The notes under the pieces are model-generated. The model ran no database searches, was not told the origin of the DNA, and saw nothing but the letters and a program-made list of their open reading frames with translations. Below, one piece after another: positions 53,336 through 62,836 of a DNA stretch of 64,000 nt (the first letter of the stretch is position 1; the number at the start of each line of letters is the position of its first letter). The stretch is from the NCBI GenBank assembly GCA_003219175.1, contig QHPU01000042.1, positions 1 to 64,000 on the forward strand, read 5' to 3'. Made by a program: the position numbers and the translations under genes. Origin of the DNA: Verrucomicrobiota bacterium (GTDB lineage: Bacteria > Verrucomicrobiota > Verrucomicrobiia > Chthoniobacterales > UBA10450).

Positions 53336-53420
53336 TCATCCCGAGCGAAGTCGAGGGATCTGGTTGCGAAAGCTTTAAGGTAACGCCACGGCGGTATCCC
53401 TCGGCTAGGCTTAGGATGAC
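53336..53420. repeat. CTCATCCCGAGCG palindromic repeat (family 1, copy G)
   Basis: CTCATCCCGAGCGAAGTCGA, core AAAGCTTTAAGGTAACGCC, then ATCCCTCGGCTAGGCTTAGG with ATGAC. Lies between the hydrolase stop and the LOG pseudogene, whose only possible ATG start (53416) falls inside this repeat. Confidence 0.85.
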
Positions 53421-54472
53421 CGAGAAGCAGCGCCCGTTTTTGTGCGATCGCGCGATAAATTTTCCATGCGCAAGGCACAACTCACGCTACGAATTTCGTG
53501 TGGAAGATTTCACTGCCGGCACCATCAGCGGTCAGCCCGCCCGTAGACAACTTACTCTCGGCGGCGAATGGGATGCGCGTGTGCATAAACTCGTGCGCGA
53601 ATTCGGCGCCGAGCACTCGCCCGAGCTGATTGAGGAGATGATTGTGACCGCGTTAAGGATAGCGCGGGAAAAAATGAGCGTGGCCGATCTCAAACTGATT
53701 TCGCGCTCGATGAAGGAAGTGCGTTACGCGGCGACACCAGATAGTGGCGAAAAAATTCATGATCATCACCGGTGGAGGCGATGGAATCATGGGTGCAGCC
53801 CAACGCGGCGCGGGACGGGACATGAGCTTCGGACTAAATATCCGGCTGCCTTTCGAGCAACGTGCCAATTTGACGATCGAAGGGGATAAAAAGCTCATCA
53901 ATTTCAATTACTTTTTCACCCGCAAACTGAATTTCGTTAAGGAAACACACGCGCTCGCGTTGTTCCCCGGCGGTCTTGGCACGCTCGACGAATCGTTCGA
54001 GGTCCTTACTCTCATGCAAACCGGAAAAGCTCGGATCATTCCCGTGGTGATGCTCGATAAGACGGACGGCGATTACTGGGAAACGTGGCTCACATTTGTG
54101 ACCGAACACCTTTACAAAATCGGTTTTGTTTCACAGGAGGACTTTCATCTTTTCAAGATTTTTCACGATGTGAACGCCGCGGTGAACGAGATCACGGGAT
54201 TTTATCGCGTCTACCATTCTGTTCGCTGGGTGGGATCAAAACTTGTTATTCGCCTGGTGCGCCCCCTTACTTCCACAGCTGTTGCTCAGTTGAACGATGA
54301 ATTCAGCGATCTGCTACTTCGTGGAGCGATCGTACAGGGCAAAGCACTGCCACAGGAACGAAACGAGCCGGAGGTCCTGGCCTTGCCGCGACTTATTTCT
54401 TCTCCACATCGCCGTAGCTTTGGACGCTTCCGCCAATTGATCGACGCCATCAATCGCGCCGAGTGCGCGTAA
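53416..54472 (+). pseudogene. LOG-family (lysine-decarboxylase-like) gene broken by internal deletion and frame shift
   Basis: The first frame (53416-53889) codes for REKMSVADLKLISRSMKEVR then YAA and is lost afterwards; the second frame (from about 53744) continues with VAKKFMIITGGGDGIMGAAQ and runs to 54472. The PGGxGTxxE motif (FPGGLGTLDESFE) is intact. Relatives have a linker of roughly 30 residues between these parts, including the 'FGSAR'-type nucleotide-binding strand, which is missing here. Either a true deletion or an assembly error. LOG proteins release cytokinin-type nucleobases from monophosphates in some taxa; role here unknown. Confidence 0.75.
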
Positions 54473-54506
54473 TTTTCGCGTCAAATCATAAAGTCCTGCT
54501 CCGGTC

Positions 54507-54586
54507 GGAAGTTAGGCTTCTAGCCTAACTTGGCCGGTCGGCACCCTGTTGATTGCTGTCTGCGTAAGGCTGGAAGCCTATCTTCC
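54507..54586. repeat. Inverted repeat GGAAGTTAGGCTTC
   Basis: GGAAGTTAGGCTTC (54507-54520) pairs with GAAGCCTATCTTCC (54573-54586), 13 of 14 positions. The left arm is followed by a shorter nested palindrome (TTAGGCTTCTAGCCTAA). A similar GCAAGCTGCCTAACTTCC tract lies near 49556. Between convergent genes. Confidence 0.7.
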
Positions 54587-54625
54587 ATCTGAAACCGCCG
54601 CTCCGGTCAAACGCCTAATCGCGCG

Positions 54626-54913
54626 TTAGGTAGTGGTTTGAGACTGCGCTGATTCGCCGCGTTTTTCGAGGATATAATCGTGAATGGTGTTCACACTGCG
54701 GAGAACTTTCGTGGCGATTTCAGAGTTAGGCACGCTGACGCCGAAGTTTTTTTCCAACCCGACTGCGAGCTCGAGCGCATCGATCGAATCAAGGCCGATC
54801 CCATTCGGGCCGAACAGCGGGGCATCATCTGCAATCTGATCGGCCGTGATTTGCAGCATCAAATTCTTCACCATCATTTCTTTGATGCGGGTGCGTAGGT
54901 CGGCATCAGTCAT
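54626..54913 (-). CDS. Acyl carrier protein
   Basis: A 95-residue ACP from ATG 54913 (the frame is open to 54961 but with a non-ACP lead). The phosphopantetheine serine is Ser43 in GIGLDSIDALELAVGLE. Helix 1 begins with MTDADLRTRIKEMMVKNLML; the C-terminal helix contains SVNTIHDYILEKRG. It is not next to fatty-acid genes, so it may belong to a secondary or accessory acyl pathway. Confidence 0.9.
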   Translation of the reverse strand: MTDADLRTRIKEMMVKNLMLQITADQIADDAPLFGPNGIGLDSIDALELAVGLEKNFGVSVPNSEIATKVLRSVNTIHDYILEKRGESAQSQTTT

Positions 54914-55098
54914 AGCAAAAAGCGCCGCGACATTCTCGCAAATGACGGCGAAGTCAACCACTCTGATTTTACAAAGAAAGACACATCACAGAGGACACTC
55001 AGGACAAAGACGAGATTGCTGTAACCGCCGGTTCGCTCAGAACCTAGGACAGTTGCTTTTCGGTCGAATGCTTGAAGCAAGCCTCGAATCTGTCAGGG

Positions 55099-55908
55099 CT
55101 AGGCAAACATTCGTTGCAATTCGTCGTAGGACGCGCCGTGCTTCAGTTCGTCAAATGTGCCGGTCTCGATTAACTCCCTGGCCGAACGAATAAATCCTCC
55201 CCAGGCCGCGCGAGCGAACGCGCCGCCGACACTCACGCGCCGCGCGCCCAACTCAGTTGCGTCGCGCATGGTGAGGCCGCCGGGACCACCGATCAAGACG
55301 TTGACCGGTTTCGGCGCCACCGCCGCAACAATCGCTTTGATGTGATCGCGTTCCTTGAATCCCGGTGCATACAAACAATCTGCTCCGGCCTCGGAATAGG
55401 CGACAAGTCGCTTGATCACCTGATCGAGATTTTCGCGTTGCACTAAAAATCCTTCTGCGCGTCCGACGAGGACGACACCGCTGTCATGTAGCGCTTCGCG
55501 AACCGCATGCATGCGCTCGACGGCAAAATCGAATTCGTAGATCGGGCTTTCTTTTCGATCCGCTGCGTCTTCAATCGACAGACCGGCCACTCCGGTTTCA
55601 GCACAAAGACGCGCGTTTTCCGCGACCCAGTTTGGATCATCGGCGTAACCGTTCTCGAAATCGGCGTTGACCGGGATGTCGGTCGCCTCAACCAGCTCTC
55701 TGATGTGCGCCAGCATGTCGTCGCGTTTAACGCCGCCATCGGCAAGTCCCCGCGAAAATGCGAACCCCGCCGATGTGGTCGCGAGCGCTTTGAATCCGAG
55801 ATGTTCCAGATATTTTGCGGTACCGATGTCCCACGGATTGGGGATCGCAAAGCATCCGCTATCGTGCAGTTGCCGAAATTTTCTCCGCTTCTCTTCGATG
55901 GTTGGCAT
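55099..55908 (-). CDS. Isocitrate lyase / PEP mutase family protein
   Basis: A 269-residue TIM-barrel enzyme from ATG 55908. Landmarks of the family: CFAIPNPWDIGTAKYLEHLG near 19-38, TTSAGFAFSRGL, metal-site VNADFENGYADD near 80-91, GLSIEDAADRKES and LVGRAEGFLVQ. Members cleave or rearrange 2-hydroxy- or phosphono-acids (methylisocitrate lyase, phosphonopyruvate hydrolase, oxaloacetate decarboxylase). The reaction cannot be fixed. The ACP gene follows 185 bp downstream; the Asp-box gene is divergent. Confidence 0.87.
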   Translation of the reverse strand: MPTIEEKRRKFRQLHDSGCFAIPNPWDIGTAKYLEHLGFKALATTSAGFAFSRGLADGGVKRDDMLAHIRELVEATDIPVNADFENGYADDPNWVAENARLCAETGVAGLSIEDAADRKESPIYEFDFAVERMHAVREALHDSGVVLVGRAEGFLVQRENLDQVIKRLVAYSEAGADCLYAPGFKERDHIKAIVAAVAPKPVNVLIGGPGGLTMRDATELGARRVSVGGAFARAAWGGFIRSARELIETGTFDELKHGASYDELQRMFA

Positions 55909-56058
55909 ATCGTTATCATTCAATTGTCGCGCCCTGGATGCAAAATTGATGATCACGGAGTGGCGCGTAAACGACTTTTGAAGTTCGAAGGTAGATTGCG
56001 GGCGCGCCTTTGGTTTCTTGCGCATTACCACAAGGCGGCAGAGCATTGCCCCTTTGTC

Positions 56059-59000
56059 ATGCGAACTAATCGACATATTGCAAATGGGCTGACGACTCTC
56101 CAGGTCGTAGCCCTGCTTTGCCCGTTGTCTGTCGATGCGGGTTTTGATGGCGCGCTGCGATGGCGCAACGTCGGACCATTTCGCGCTGGTCGCACCCACG
56201 CCATCGCCGGCGTTCCTTCCCAACCAAATGTCTTTTACATGGCGCAGGTCAACGGTGGCGTTTTCAAAACCACCGATTACGGACGAACATGGCATCCGAT
56301 TTTCGACGATCAACCAACCGGCTCGATCGGCGCCATCGCGGTGTCGATTTCGAATCCGGACATTGTTTACGTCGGCAGTGGCGAAGGTTTGCATCGGCCC
56401 GATCTCTCGATCGGTGATGGAATCTACAAATCGACGGACGCGGGAAAAACCTGGGCGCATCTGGGTTTGCGCGACGGACAACAAATTCCACGTATCGCGA
56501 TCGATCCCCGCAATGCCGATCGAGTTTTCGTTGCGGTTGGCGGGCATCCTTACGGCCCTAACGAGGAGCGAGGGATTTTCCGGTCGCTCGATGGCGGTAA
56601 GACCTTCGAAAAAGTTCTCTATCGCGACGAGAACACGGGAGGCGGCGATGTCCAGGTCGATCCAAAGAATTCCAATTTCGTTTATGCGAGTCTCTGGGAA
56701 TCGCGAGAGGGCCCCTGGGAAAACAGCACCTGGAACGGAACCAATGGCGGCATCTTCAAATCCACCGACGGTGGCAAAAGCTGGAAACAGCTTCGCAAAG
56801 GGCTTCCGGAGAAAATCGTGCAAGCAAACCTCGCGATTGCGCCCAATTCACCGGGGACCTTGCTCGCGACGGTCAAGACATTGGTCAGGTCTAATATTTT
56901 TCGATCCGAAGACGGCGGCGAATCGTGGGTCATCACGACGGATGATGCGCGGCCTGCCGCAGGTATCGGGGGCGGTGAACTGCCGATCGTCAAGTTTGAT
57001 CCGAAAAATCCGGCGATTGTTTATTCAACCAGCATCGTTTGTTGGAAATCGATGGACGGGGGCAAAACATGGGAAGGCTGGCGTGGCGCTCCCGGCGGCG
57101 ATGATTATCAAAACATTTGGATCAACCCCGACAATCCAAACATCATTTTGCTCGGCAGTGATCAGGGTGCGGTCATCACAGTCAATGGCGGACAAAGTTG
57201 GAGCTCCTGGTACAATCAGCCGACGGCGCAGCTTTATCATGTCAGCGCCGACAACGCGTTTCCTTATCGGTTGTACAGCGGTCAACAGGAGAGCGGCTCG
57301 GTCGGCATCGCCAGTCGCGGCAATGATGGCGCGATCACTTTTCGCGACTGGCATCCAGTCGCCGCCGAGGAATACGGCTACGTTGTCGCCGATCCGTTGG
57401 ATCCGGACATCATCTACGGCGGTAAGTTGACGCGTTTTGATCGACGCACCGGGCAGGCCCAGGGAATTTTACCGGTGCCATTGCGCTCTCCCGATTTTCG
57501 AATGCTGCGGACGCAGCCCGTCGTTTTTTCTCCGGTCGATCCGCACCTCCTTTTCTTTTCCGGGAACACGCTTTGGCAAACACGCGACGGTGGACAGAAT
57601 TGGAACCAGATCAGTCCGGATCTCACGCGCAAGACTTACAACGTGCCGGCCAGCATCGGAAGATATCGCGACGACCCAACGGCACAGGCGAAGCAGCGGG
57701 GAGTGATTTATACCGTTGCGCCGTCGCCTATGGATGTGAATCGAATTTGGTGCGGAACCGATGACGGTTTGATACAGCTAACGACAAATGGGGGAAAAAG
57801 CTGGAATGATGTTACGCCATCTGCCATTTCGGCCTGGCAAAAGATCTCGATCATTGACGCTGGTCACTTTGATGACAACACCGCTTATGTCGCGGTTAAC
57901 ACCCTCCGGTTAGATGACGTACGTCCACACATTTATCGAACTCACGATTCCGGGAAAACTTGGACGGAGATCATTCAGGGAATCCCCGAGGGCCAGACGG
58001 TGAACGTCGTCCGGGAAGACACCCAGAGAAAGGGATTGTTGTTCGCCGGAACTGAGCGCGCCGTCTACGTCTCGTTTGATGACGGCGATAATTGGGAGTC
58101 GCTGCGATTCAATATGCCGGCAACCTCGGTTCGCGACCTTATTATTAAGGACGACGATCTGGCGGTCGCAACGCACGGTCGCGGCTTTTGGATTCTTGAT
58201 AATATTACAGCGCTGCGGCAGTGGAATAGGAACCAGCGTGAGACGGTTCTGTTCAAACCTCAAATCGCCCTTCGAATTCGGTGGAGCCTCAACACCGATA
58301 CGCCGCTTCCACCGGATGAGCCCGCCGGCGAAAATCCGCCTGACGGCGCGATGGTCGATTATTTTCTGGCGGAAGATTCACCGGTAACGCTGGAGATCAA
58401 AACGAAGAACGGTGAACTGGTGAGGCGTTACTCCAGCAACGACAGCCCCGTGCTCCCGGATCCGAAAAAACTGAAAATTCCAAGCTATTGGATCCGGCCG
58501 TTTGCCGCGCTTTCCTCGCACCACGGGCTGCATCGGTTCCTCTGGGACATGCATTACACGCCGCTCGCTGCTATCGAGCCGGAGTATCCGATGTCTGCCA
58601 TTTACCGCGACACGCCCCCATCGCCAACCTCGCCTTGGGTGGTGCCGGGCGAGTACAGCGCGGTTCTAACGGCCGGCGGCAGGAGTTATACGCAACAATT
58701 GACTGTTAAAATGGATCCGCGCGTGAAAATGTCACAGGCGGAATTGCAGGAACAGCTGACATTGTCGCAGCAATTGTCCGAGCTGCGTGCCCGTCTCGAA
58801 CCGATCGGAAAAGTCTTCGACTCGTTAGTCGAGCAATTGACGAAGTTACGGGAACAGTCGTTGCCCAAAAATGTCGAGGACAAATTGAATGGGCTGAACG
58901 CCAGATTAAAGGAGTTGGGACCGCCAAACGCGCGGCCAGGGGCGCCTCCTTCGCTTCATGCTTTGGATTCCGTAAGGGAGTTGTTCGGGCAGATTCAAGG

Positions 59001-59166
59001 AGTCGACGCCGCGCCCACCGGTTGCGTCAAAACGGCGATGAATGACGTGCGGGTTCAGGCAAGCGCACTCACGAAACGTTGGCAGGAAATCGTAGCGAAA
59101 GACGTGCCCGCGTTGGACCGGGAACTGCAAGATGCCGGCCTGCCTCGGCTTAGCCTTACGAAGTGA
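56059..59166 (+). CDS. Large secreted Asp-box (BNR/sortilin-like) beta-propeller protein
   Basis: A 1035-residue protein from ATG 56059, chosen because it gives a leader (TTLQVVALLCPLSVDA); the frame is open to 55507 but runs antisense to another gene. At least eleven Asp-box motifs occur, such as GVFKTTDYGRTW, GIYKSTDAGKTW, GIFKSTDGGKSW, NIFRSEDGGESW, LWQTRDGGQNW and IYRTHDSGKTW, consistent with two propellers (about 40-700). A beta domain and a charged helical C-terminal domain (about 850-1035) follow. The group is common in soil bacteria and resembles VPS10/sortilin or glycosidase-like repeats, but no catalytic site is seen. Confidence 0.88.
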   Translation: MRTNRHIANGLTTLQVVALLCPLSVDAGFDGALRWRNVGPFRAGRTHAIAGVPSQPNVFYMAQVNGGVFKTTDYGRTWHPIFDDQPTGSIGAIAVSISNPDIVYVGSGEGLHRPDLSIGDGIYKSTDAGKTWAHLGLRDGQQIPRIAIDPRNADRVFVAVGGHPYGPNEERGIFRSLDGGKTFEKVLYRDENTGGGDVQVDPKNSNFVYASLWESREGPWENSTWNGTNGGIFKSTDGGKSWKQLRKGLPEKIVQANLAIAPNSPGTLLATVKTLVRSNIFRSEDGGESWVITTDDARPAAGIGGGELPIVKFDPKNPAIVYSTSIVCWKSMDGGKTWEGWRGAPGGDDYQNIWINPDNPNIILLGSDQGAVITVNGGQSWSSWYNQPTAQLYHVSADNAFPYRLYSGQQESGSVGIASRGNDGAITFRDWHPVAAEEYGYVVADPLDPDIIYGGKLTRFDRRTGQAQGILPVPLRSPDFRMLRTQPVVFSPVDPHLLFFSGNTLWQTRDGGQNWNQISPDLTRKTYNVPASIGRYRDDPTAQAKQRGVIYTVAPSPMDVNRIWCGTDDGLIQLTTNGGKSWNDVTPSAISAWQKISIIDAGHFDDNTAYVAVNTLRLDDVRPHIYRTHDSGKTWTEIIQGIPEGQTVNVVREDTQRKGLLFAGTERAVYVSFDDGDNWESLRFNMPATSVRDLIIKDDDLAVATHGRGFWILDNITALRQWNRNQRETVLFKPQIALRIRWSLNTDTPLPPDEPAGENPPDGAMVDYFLAEDSPVTLEIKTKNGELVRRYSSNDSPVLPDPKKLKIPSYWIRPFAALSSHHGLHRFLWDMHYTPLAAIEPEYPMSAIYRDTPPSPTSPWVVPGEYSAVLTAGGRSYTQQLTVKMDPRVKMSQAELQEQLTLSQQLSELRARLEPIGKVFDSLVEQLTKLREQSLPKNVEDKLNGLNARLKELGPPNARPGAPPSLHALDSVRELFGQIQGVDAAPTGCVKTAMNDVRVQASALTKRWQEIVAKDVPALDRELQDAGLPRLSLTK

Positions 59167-59270
59167 TCACTGCACTGTATTCGATGATGCCGATCGGCGA
59201 TGCCGTGATTCGCCACCTAACACTTCTTTGCAATCAATAATTAGATTGCGCGACGGACTCAACCTCCGGA

Positions 59271-61034
59271 TCACATGTGGCGAGGCTTCTTCTTTGCAAC
59301 CTCCTCCGGCTTCAGGGAACTTGCAGGTGGGCGCGGAGGCGTGAGAGTTGTGCCCTCGATATGACGTGCGGGGACTGTGTCCGCGAACGTAGGCAAGTTG
59401 TGCGCGCGGACGCGGGTCGCCGCCTCGAAACCCGAGGCGAGCTTAATCAAGGTCGGCTCGCTGAATGCCGTTCCAAAAAAGCTGATGCCGAGCGGCGCGC
59501 CGAAAACGATACCCGCCGGCACCTGCACAATTGGATATCCGGGTGCCGCCGCCAGGCCCGACGTCCCAAAGATGAAGTGATCGCCGTAGAGTAGGTCCGT
59601 AGACCAGGCGGGGTTATCTGTCGCTGATACTACCGCATCGAGGTTGAACCTCCTAATGGCTTTGTCAATGCCGTTCACACCGGCGTCGTGATCGATGGCC
59701 AGCGCCTGATTGTAGGTCATACCTCCAAAGGCGGGCTGCGGATCGTTAACGCCGGGAGCGAGCGAAGCGCAAAGGTCGAAGATGTCCTGATTGAAAAAGG
59801 GCATCTCGACGTCAGCATTGTTATTGTTGAAATCAATGGCGGTCTGCAGCGTCCCGCCTGCCACCGGGACGCCAACACGGGTCGCGAAGTATGCCCTTAC
59901 GTCTCTGCGAAAGTCAAAGCACAGGACCAGCAATTCGCCATCAGCTGACGGGAAGGTGAAACCTGCGGCATCGAGATCGATCACCGTGGCACCAGCGGCT
60001 GTGAGCGCGTTCACTGCTTCCTCGAACGCATCGAGCACCTGCTGCGGTGTCGTTACGTTAGTGAAACCTGTTAGCCCAGCACGAGTCAAACCGAGTCTCG
60101 CTCCCTTGAGGCCATGCGGGTCTATGAACACCGTGTAATCGGTGGGGATGTTGTTGGGACGCGTCTTGCCTGTTCCCTGCCAGCCCAACGGAACTCCGCG
60201 CGTGGCGGGATCACGTCCATCGAAAGTACGGCTTTGAATGACGCCCAAAGCTGTGGCTGCATCTGCGACTGTGCGTGCATGGGGACCGACTGTGTCCTGG
60301 ACATGCGAGATCGGCACGACACCAGCACGGCTTGTTAGACCCACGGTCGGTTTGATGGCGACGACACCGTTCGCATTACCGGGACACACTATGCTACCGT
60401 CGGTTTCAGTACCAAATGAGACCGCAGCAAAGTTGGCTGAAGCTGCCGCCCCCGAGCCTGAACTCGAGCCGCAAGGGTTACGATCAAGGCCGTAGGGGTT
60501 ATTCGTTTGCCCGCCCCGACCTGACCAGCCGCTGGTCGATTCGAAGGATCGGAAGTTTGCCCACTCTGAAAGATTGGTTTTGCCGAGAATAACCGCGCCG
60601 CCTGCGCGCAAGTTCGCAGCGACGGTCGAGTCCTGCAGGGCGGGTCTGCCGAATAACGCGAACGACCCAGCGGTCGTTTGCATCTTGTCCCCGGTGTCAG
60701 TGTTGTCCTTCAGCAGTACTGGGATGCCATGCAGCGGTCCGAGCAGTTTACCCTGCTTGCGCAGGTTGTCCGCGCTTTGCGCCATTGCGAGCGCATCAGG
60801 GTTGAGCTCGATGATCGAATTGACACCGTGGTCGGAACCTCGCTGGTCGAGCGCATTGATGCGCGCGATATAGTAATTGGTCAGCTGTACTGACGTGAGT
60901 TTGCCCAAAGCCATTGCCGCCTGAAGTTGAGCGATAGTAGCTTCGTTGTGCTGTGTCGGAACGTTCCCGTTGTTCTGTGCTTGTAGTTGTAGCGTTAAGC
61001 TGATGCTGAATAATGTGAGTAGAATTTTTTTCAT
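59271..61034 (-). CDS. Secreted amidase (amidase signature family)
   Basis: A 587-residue Ser-cisSer-Lys amidase with a signal peptide (MKKILLTLFSISLTLQLQAQ). The catalytic triad is visible: Lys109 in PVLLKDNTD, cis-Ser in CGSSSGSGAA (189-195), nucleophile Ser214 in ETDGSIVCPG. The C-terminal region carries FSEPTLIKLASGFEAATRVR. Family members hydrolyse amides, peptides or aryl amides; periplasmic export points to an external substrate. A decayed copy of its 3' end lies about 120 bp upstream in inverse orientation. Confidence 0.9.
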   Translation of the reverse strand: MKKILLTLFSISLTLQLQAQNNGNVPTQHNEATIAQLQAAMALGKLTSVQLTNYYIARINALDQRGSDHGVNSIIELNPDALAMAQSADNLRKQGKLLGPLHGIPVLLKDNTDTGDKMQTTAGSFALFGRPALQDSTVAANLRAGGAVILGKTNLSEWANFRSFESTSGWSGRGGQTNNPYGLDRNPCGSSSGSGAAASANFAAVSFGTETDGSIVCPGNANGVVAIKPTVGLTSRAGVVPISHVQDTVGPHARTVADAATALGVIQSRTFDGRDPATRGVPLGWQGTGKTRPNNIPTDYTVFIDPHGLKGARLGLTRAGLTGFTNVTTPQQVLDAFEEAVNALTAAGATVIDLDAAGFTFPSADGELLVLCFDFRRDVRAYFATRVGVPVAGGTLQTAIDFNNNNADVEMPFFNQDIFDLCASLAPGVNDPQPAFGGMTYNQALAIDHDAGVNGIDKAIRRFNLDAVVSATDNPAWSTDLLYGDHFIFGTSGLAAAPGYPIVQVPAGIVFGAPLGISFFGTAFSEPTLIKLASGFEAATRVRAHNLPTFADTVPARHIEGTTLTPPRPPASSLKPEEVAKKKPRHM

Positions 61035-61143
61035 AGTAGGCCCCCTTGCTGTCGAAAATGCCGTGTATCAAATCGGGAAAGCGAAGGCAAGGCAAAAATG
61101 TGCTGACAGCAATGTCCAGAGAATTATCAGGTAATATCCTACA

Positions 61144-61285
61144 TGCGTTTTATTTTTGGCAGGACGGCTTTCAGCGAATCTACTTTGATAAACCTCGCTT
61201 CTGGCTGGAGGCTGCTACGCGCGCGCGCGCGCATCATCTGCCTACCTTTCCCGGGGACAGGGACAACCCCGACGCTCATTTCTAA
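61144..61285 (+). pseudogene. Decayed inverted copy of the amidase C-terminus
   Basis: On the plus strand one frame gives TAFSESTLINLASGW, then after a shift EAATRARAHHLPTFPGD. This matches TAFSEPTLIKLASGF and EAATRVRAHNLPTFADT of the intact amidase. A CG run (near 61216-61231) lies after the shift. The remainder of the 61035-61423 gap shows nothing else I can assign. Confidence 0.85.
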
Positions 61286-61396
61286 GGCACAACGCTGACT
61301 CGACCGCATCATCCTTTCTCAAAGAAAACGGCGAAGAAGAAGCTGCATAATATGTATAGCGCTTGCACTAACTACGTAGACTTCCTCGACGCTTAT

Positions 61397-61427
61397 ATGA
61401 GGCCCATGGCGAAACCATGGGCCTCAT
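61397..61427. terminator. Perfect 13-bp hairpin at the 3' end of the membrane protein gene
   Basis: ATGAGGCCCATGG (61397-61409), loop CGAAA, CCATGGGCCTCAT (61415-61427). The minus-strand TGA stop (61426-61424) lies inside the stem. Either end lacks a long T-run, but a strong stem at a gene end suggests a transcript terminus or stabiliser. Confidence 0.55.
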
Positions 61428-62836
61428 TTGGTCTTTGTTACGGTAACGGACTTGGCGTCCAGGACATAGCTAAAATAAATCGCGGATGCCCGATCAGGTA
61501 TCGGCACCATCTCCGCATCCTGGACAAGGAAGCCCTTCAACGTTGGAGTTTGATACAGTAGTTGCATTGCACTTGGGAAAGTCCACGTGCCGAAGGTATC
61601 GGGAAAGCGATGCACTTTATCCACTTTCGAATACCGCAAAACAATTGCCGCAGGTAAACGGACGGTCGGTACCTGCGCTTTGATCTGGCTTAGGATTGCC
61701 GTGCTGGTGTCGGCCATCTTCATCCATCGATAGCTATGACTCCAGACCCTGGCGGCAAGCATAACGACGATGAAGACAACCGGAATTGCCGCCGCGAATG
61801 ACTGTCTCGTTTGTTTGATCGTTCGCCTTGAAGCATTCAGCGCCCTCATGAATGCGCCCAGGAGGAGGGCCGCGCAGGCTCCGGCGAGATACATATAGAT
61901 TCCCAACTTCACCCGCAGGAGCAGGAAGGGAGCGATGGCAACGAGGAAAAGTGCAATCGATAACAACGCGTCACGCAGGGAAAAAAAGGAAAGGTCTAAG
62001 CTGCGTGTCTGCAGGTAACAGGAGAAAGCAATCGCTGTCCCAATCAAACCGAGGCAGCCATACGTTCGCATTATATTGAATCCCAAGTTCTCGAATAAAA
62101 CGTCGAACGACAGATCATAAGCGTAGTTTCTCTTCGCGTTAAAATCGATCGCTTCCGCGCCCGATCCCGCGCGCAGCCAGAAATACACACCAAGAAGGAA
62201 CAGAAATGAAGTAAGCAAAAGAAGACAGCCAGGCCTCGTTAACTGTTTCTCAAAGAAAATAACGATAGCGACCGCAGCGACGACGGTTATGCCATCCTCC
62301 TTCGAAAAAATTGCGGCAGTCGTCAAAAGAAAGAGGCAGACGGCTGCTAGAAATCGGTAGCGATTCGTTCGCGTAAACCACAGGGTGGTATTAAGCGCGG
62401 CCAGATAGAAAAAAGCGACCAAAACATGGGCACGGGTGGCAATCCACATCGCCGCCCAGGTGTTTGCAGAAAAAAGCAGGGTAAATCCCAGTGCCGTCCA
62501 TCCGGCCGCTGACTCGTCTTGGTACAAGGTCAGGGCCAGGCGATAAAGTAACAAGGTATTAGCAACGTACACGACGAAGTCGCCAAGCGCGAAAGGGAAC
62601 GCGTTCATCCCCCAAAGCGACCAGTCCGTCTTATACCAAATCCAGGTTAACGGGGTGTAGAATGCGCCGTGAGCATGAGTTAATCCGAAAGAAAAGGGAT
62701 GAAAAGCTAGCGTTGCCAGCAGCACAAAATCATCAAGAACGAATCCGTGCCCGATCATCGGCACAAAAAGCGCAACGTTGAAGCCGATGAGGAGGAGAAG
62801 ATGAAGCTTGACGCGGTTACTCACAGCCATGGGCAA
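61424..62836 (-). CDS. Polytopic GT-C-like glycosyltransferase family membrane protein
   Basis: A 470-residue protein with about 10-11 hydrophobic helices and a soluble C-terminus (about 395-470). The first loop contains HGFVLDDFVLL, an acidic motif at the position where GT-C enzymes (PMT/ArnT-like, GT39/GT83 type) carry their catalytic Asp pair. A WIATRAH motif follows in a later loop. The donor would be a polyprenyl-phosphate sugar and the acceptor is unknown. Stand-alone gene. Confidence 0.7.
   Translation of the reverse strand: MPMAVSNRVKLHLLLLIGFNVALFVPMIGHGFVLDDFVLLATLAFHPFSFGLTHAHGAFYTPLTWIWYKTDWSLWGMNAFPFALGDFVVYVANTLLLYRLALTLYQDESAAGWTALGFTLLFSANTWAAMWIATRAHVLVAFFYLAALNTTLWFTRTNRYRFLAAVCLFLLTTAAIFSKEDGITVVAAVAIVIFFEKQLTRPGCLLLLTSFLFLLGVYFWLRAGSGAEAIDFNAKRNYAYDLSFDVLFENLGFNIMRTYGCLGLIGTAIAFSCYLQTRSLDLSFFSLRDALLSIALFLVAIAPFLLLRVKLGIYMYLAGACAALLLGAFMRALNASRRTIKQTRQSFAAAIPVVFIVVMLAARVWSHSYRWMKMADTSTAILSQIKAQVPTVRLPAAIVLRYSKVDKVHRFPDTFGTWTFPSAMQLLYQTPTLKGFLVQDAEMVPIPDRASAIYFSYVLDAKSVTVTKTK

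Noticed and set aside
55507-56058. N-terminal extension of the Asp-box protein
   Set aside because: This part is antisense to the PEP-mutase-like gene, and a signal peptide begins at 56059.
55909-56823. N-terminal extension of the PEP-mutase-like protein on the minus strand
   Set aside because: It is antisense to the Asp-box gene; the family N-terminus starts at 55908.
61210-61232. Possible Z-DNA or regulatory CG run
   Set aside because: Lies within the amidase relic and is explained by Arg/Ala codons plus slippage; no regulatory context.
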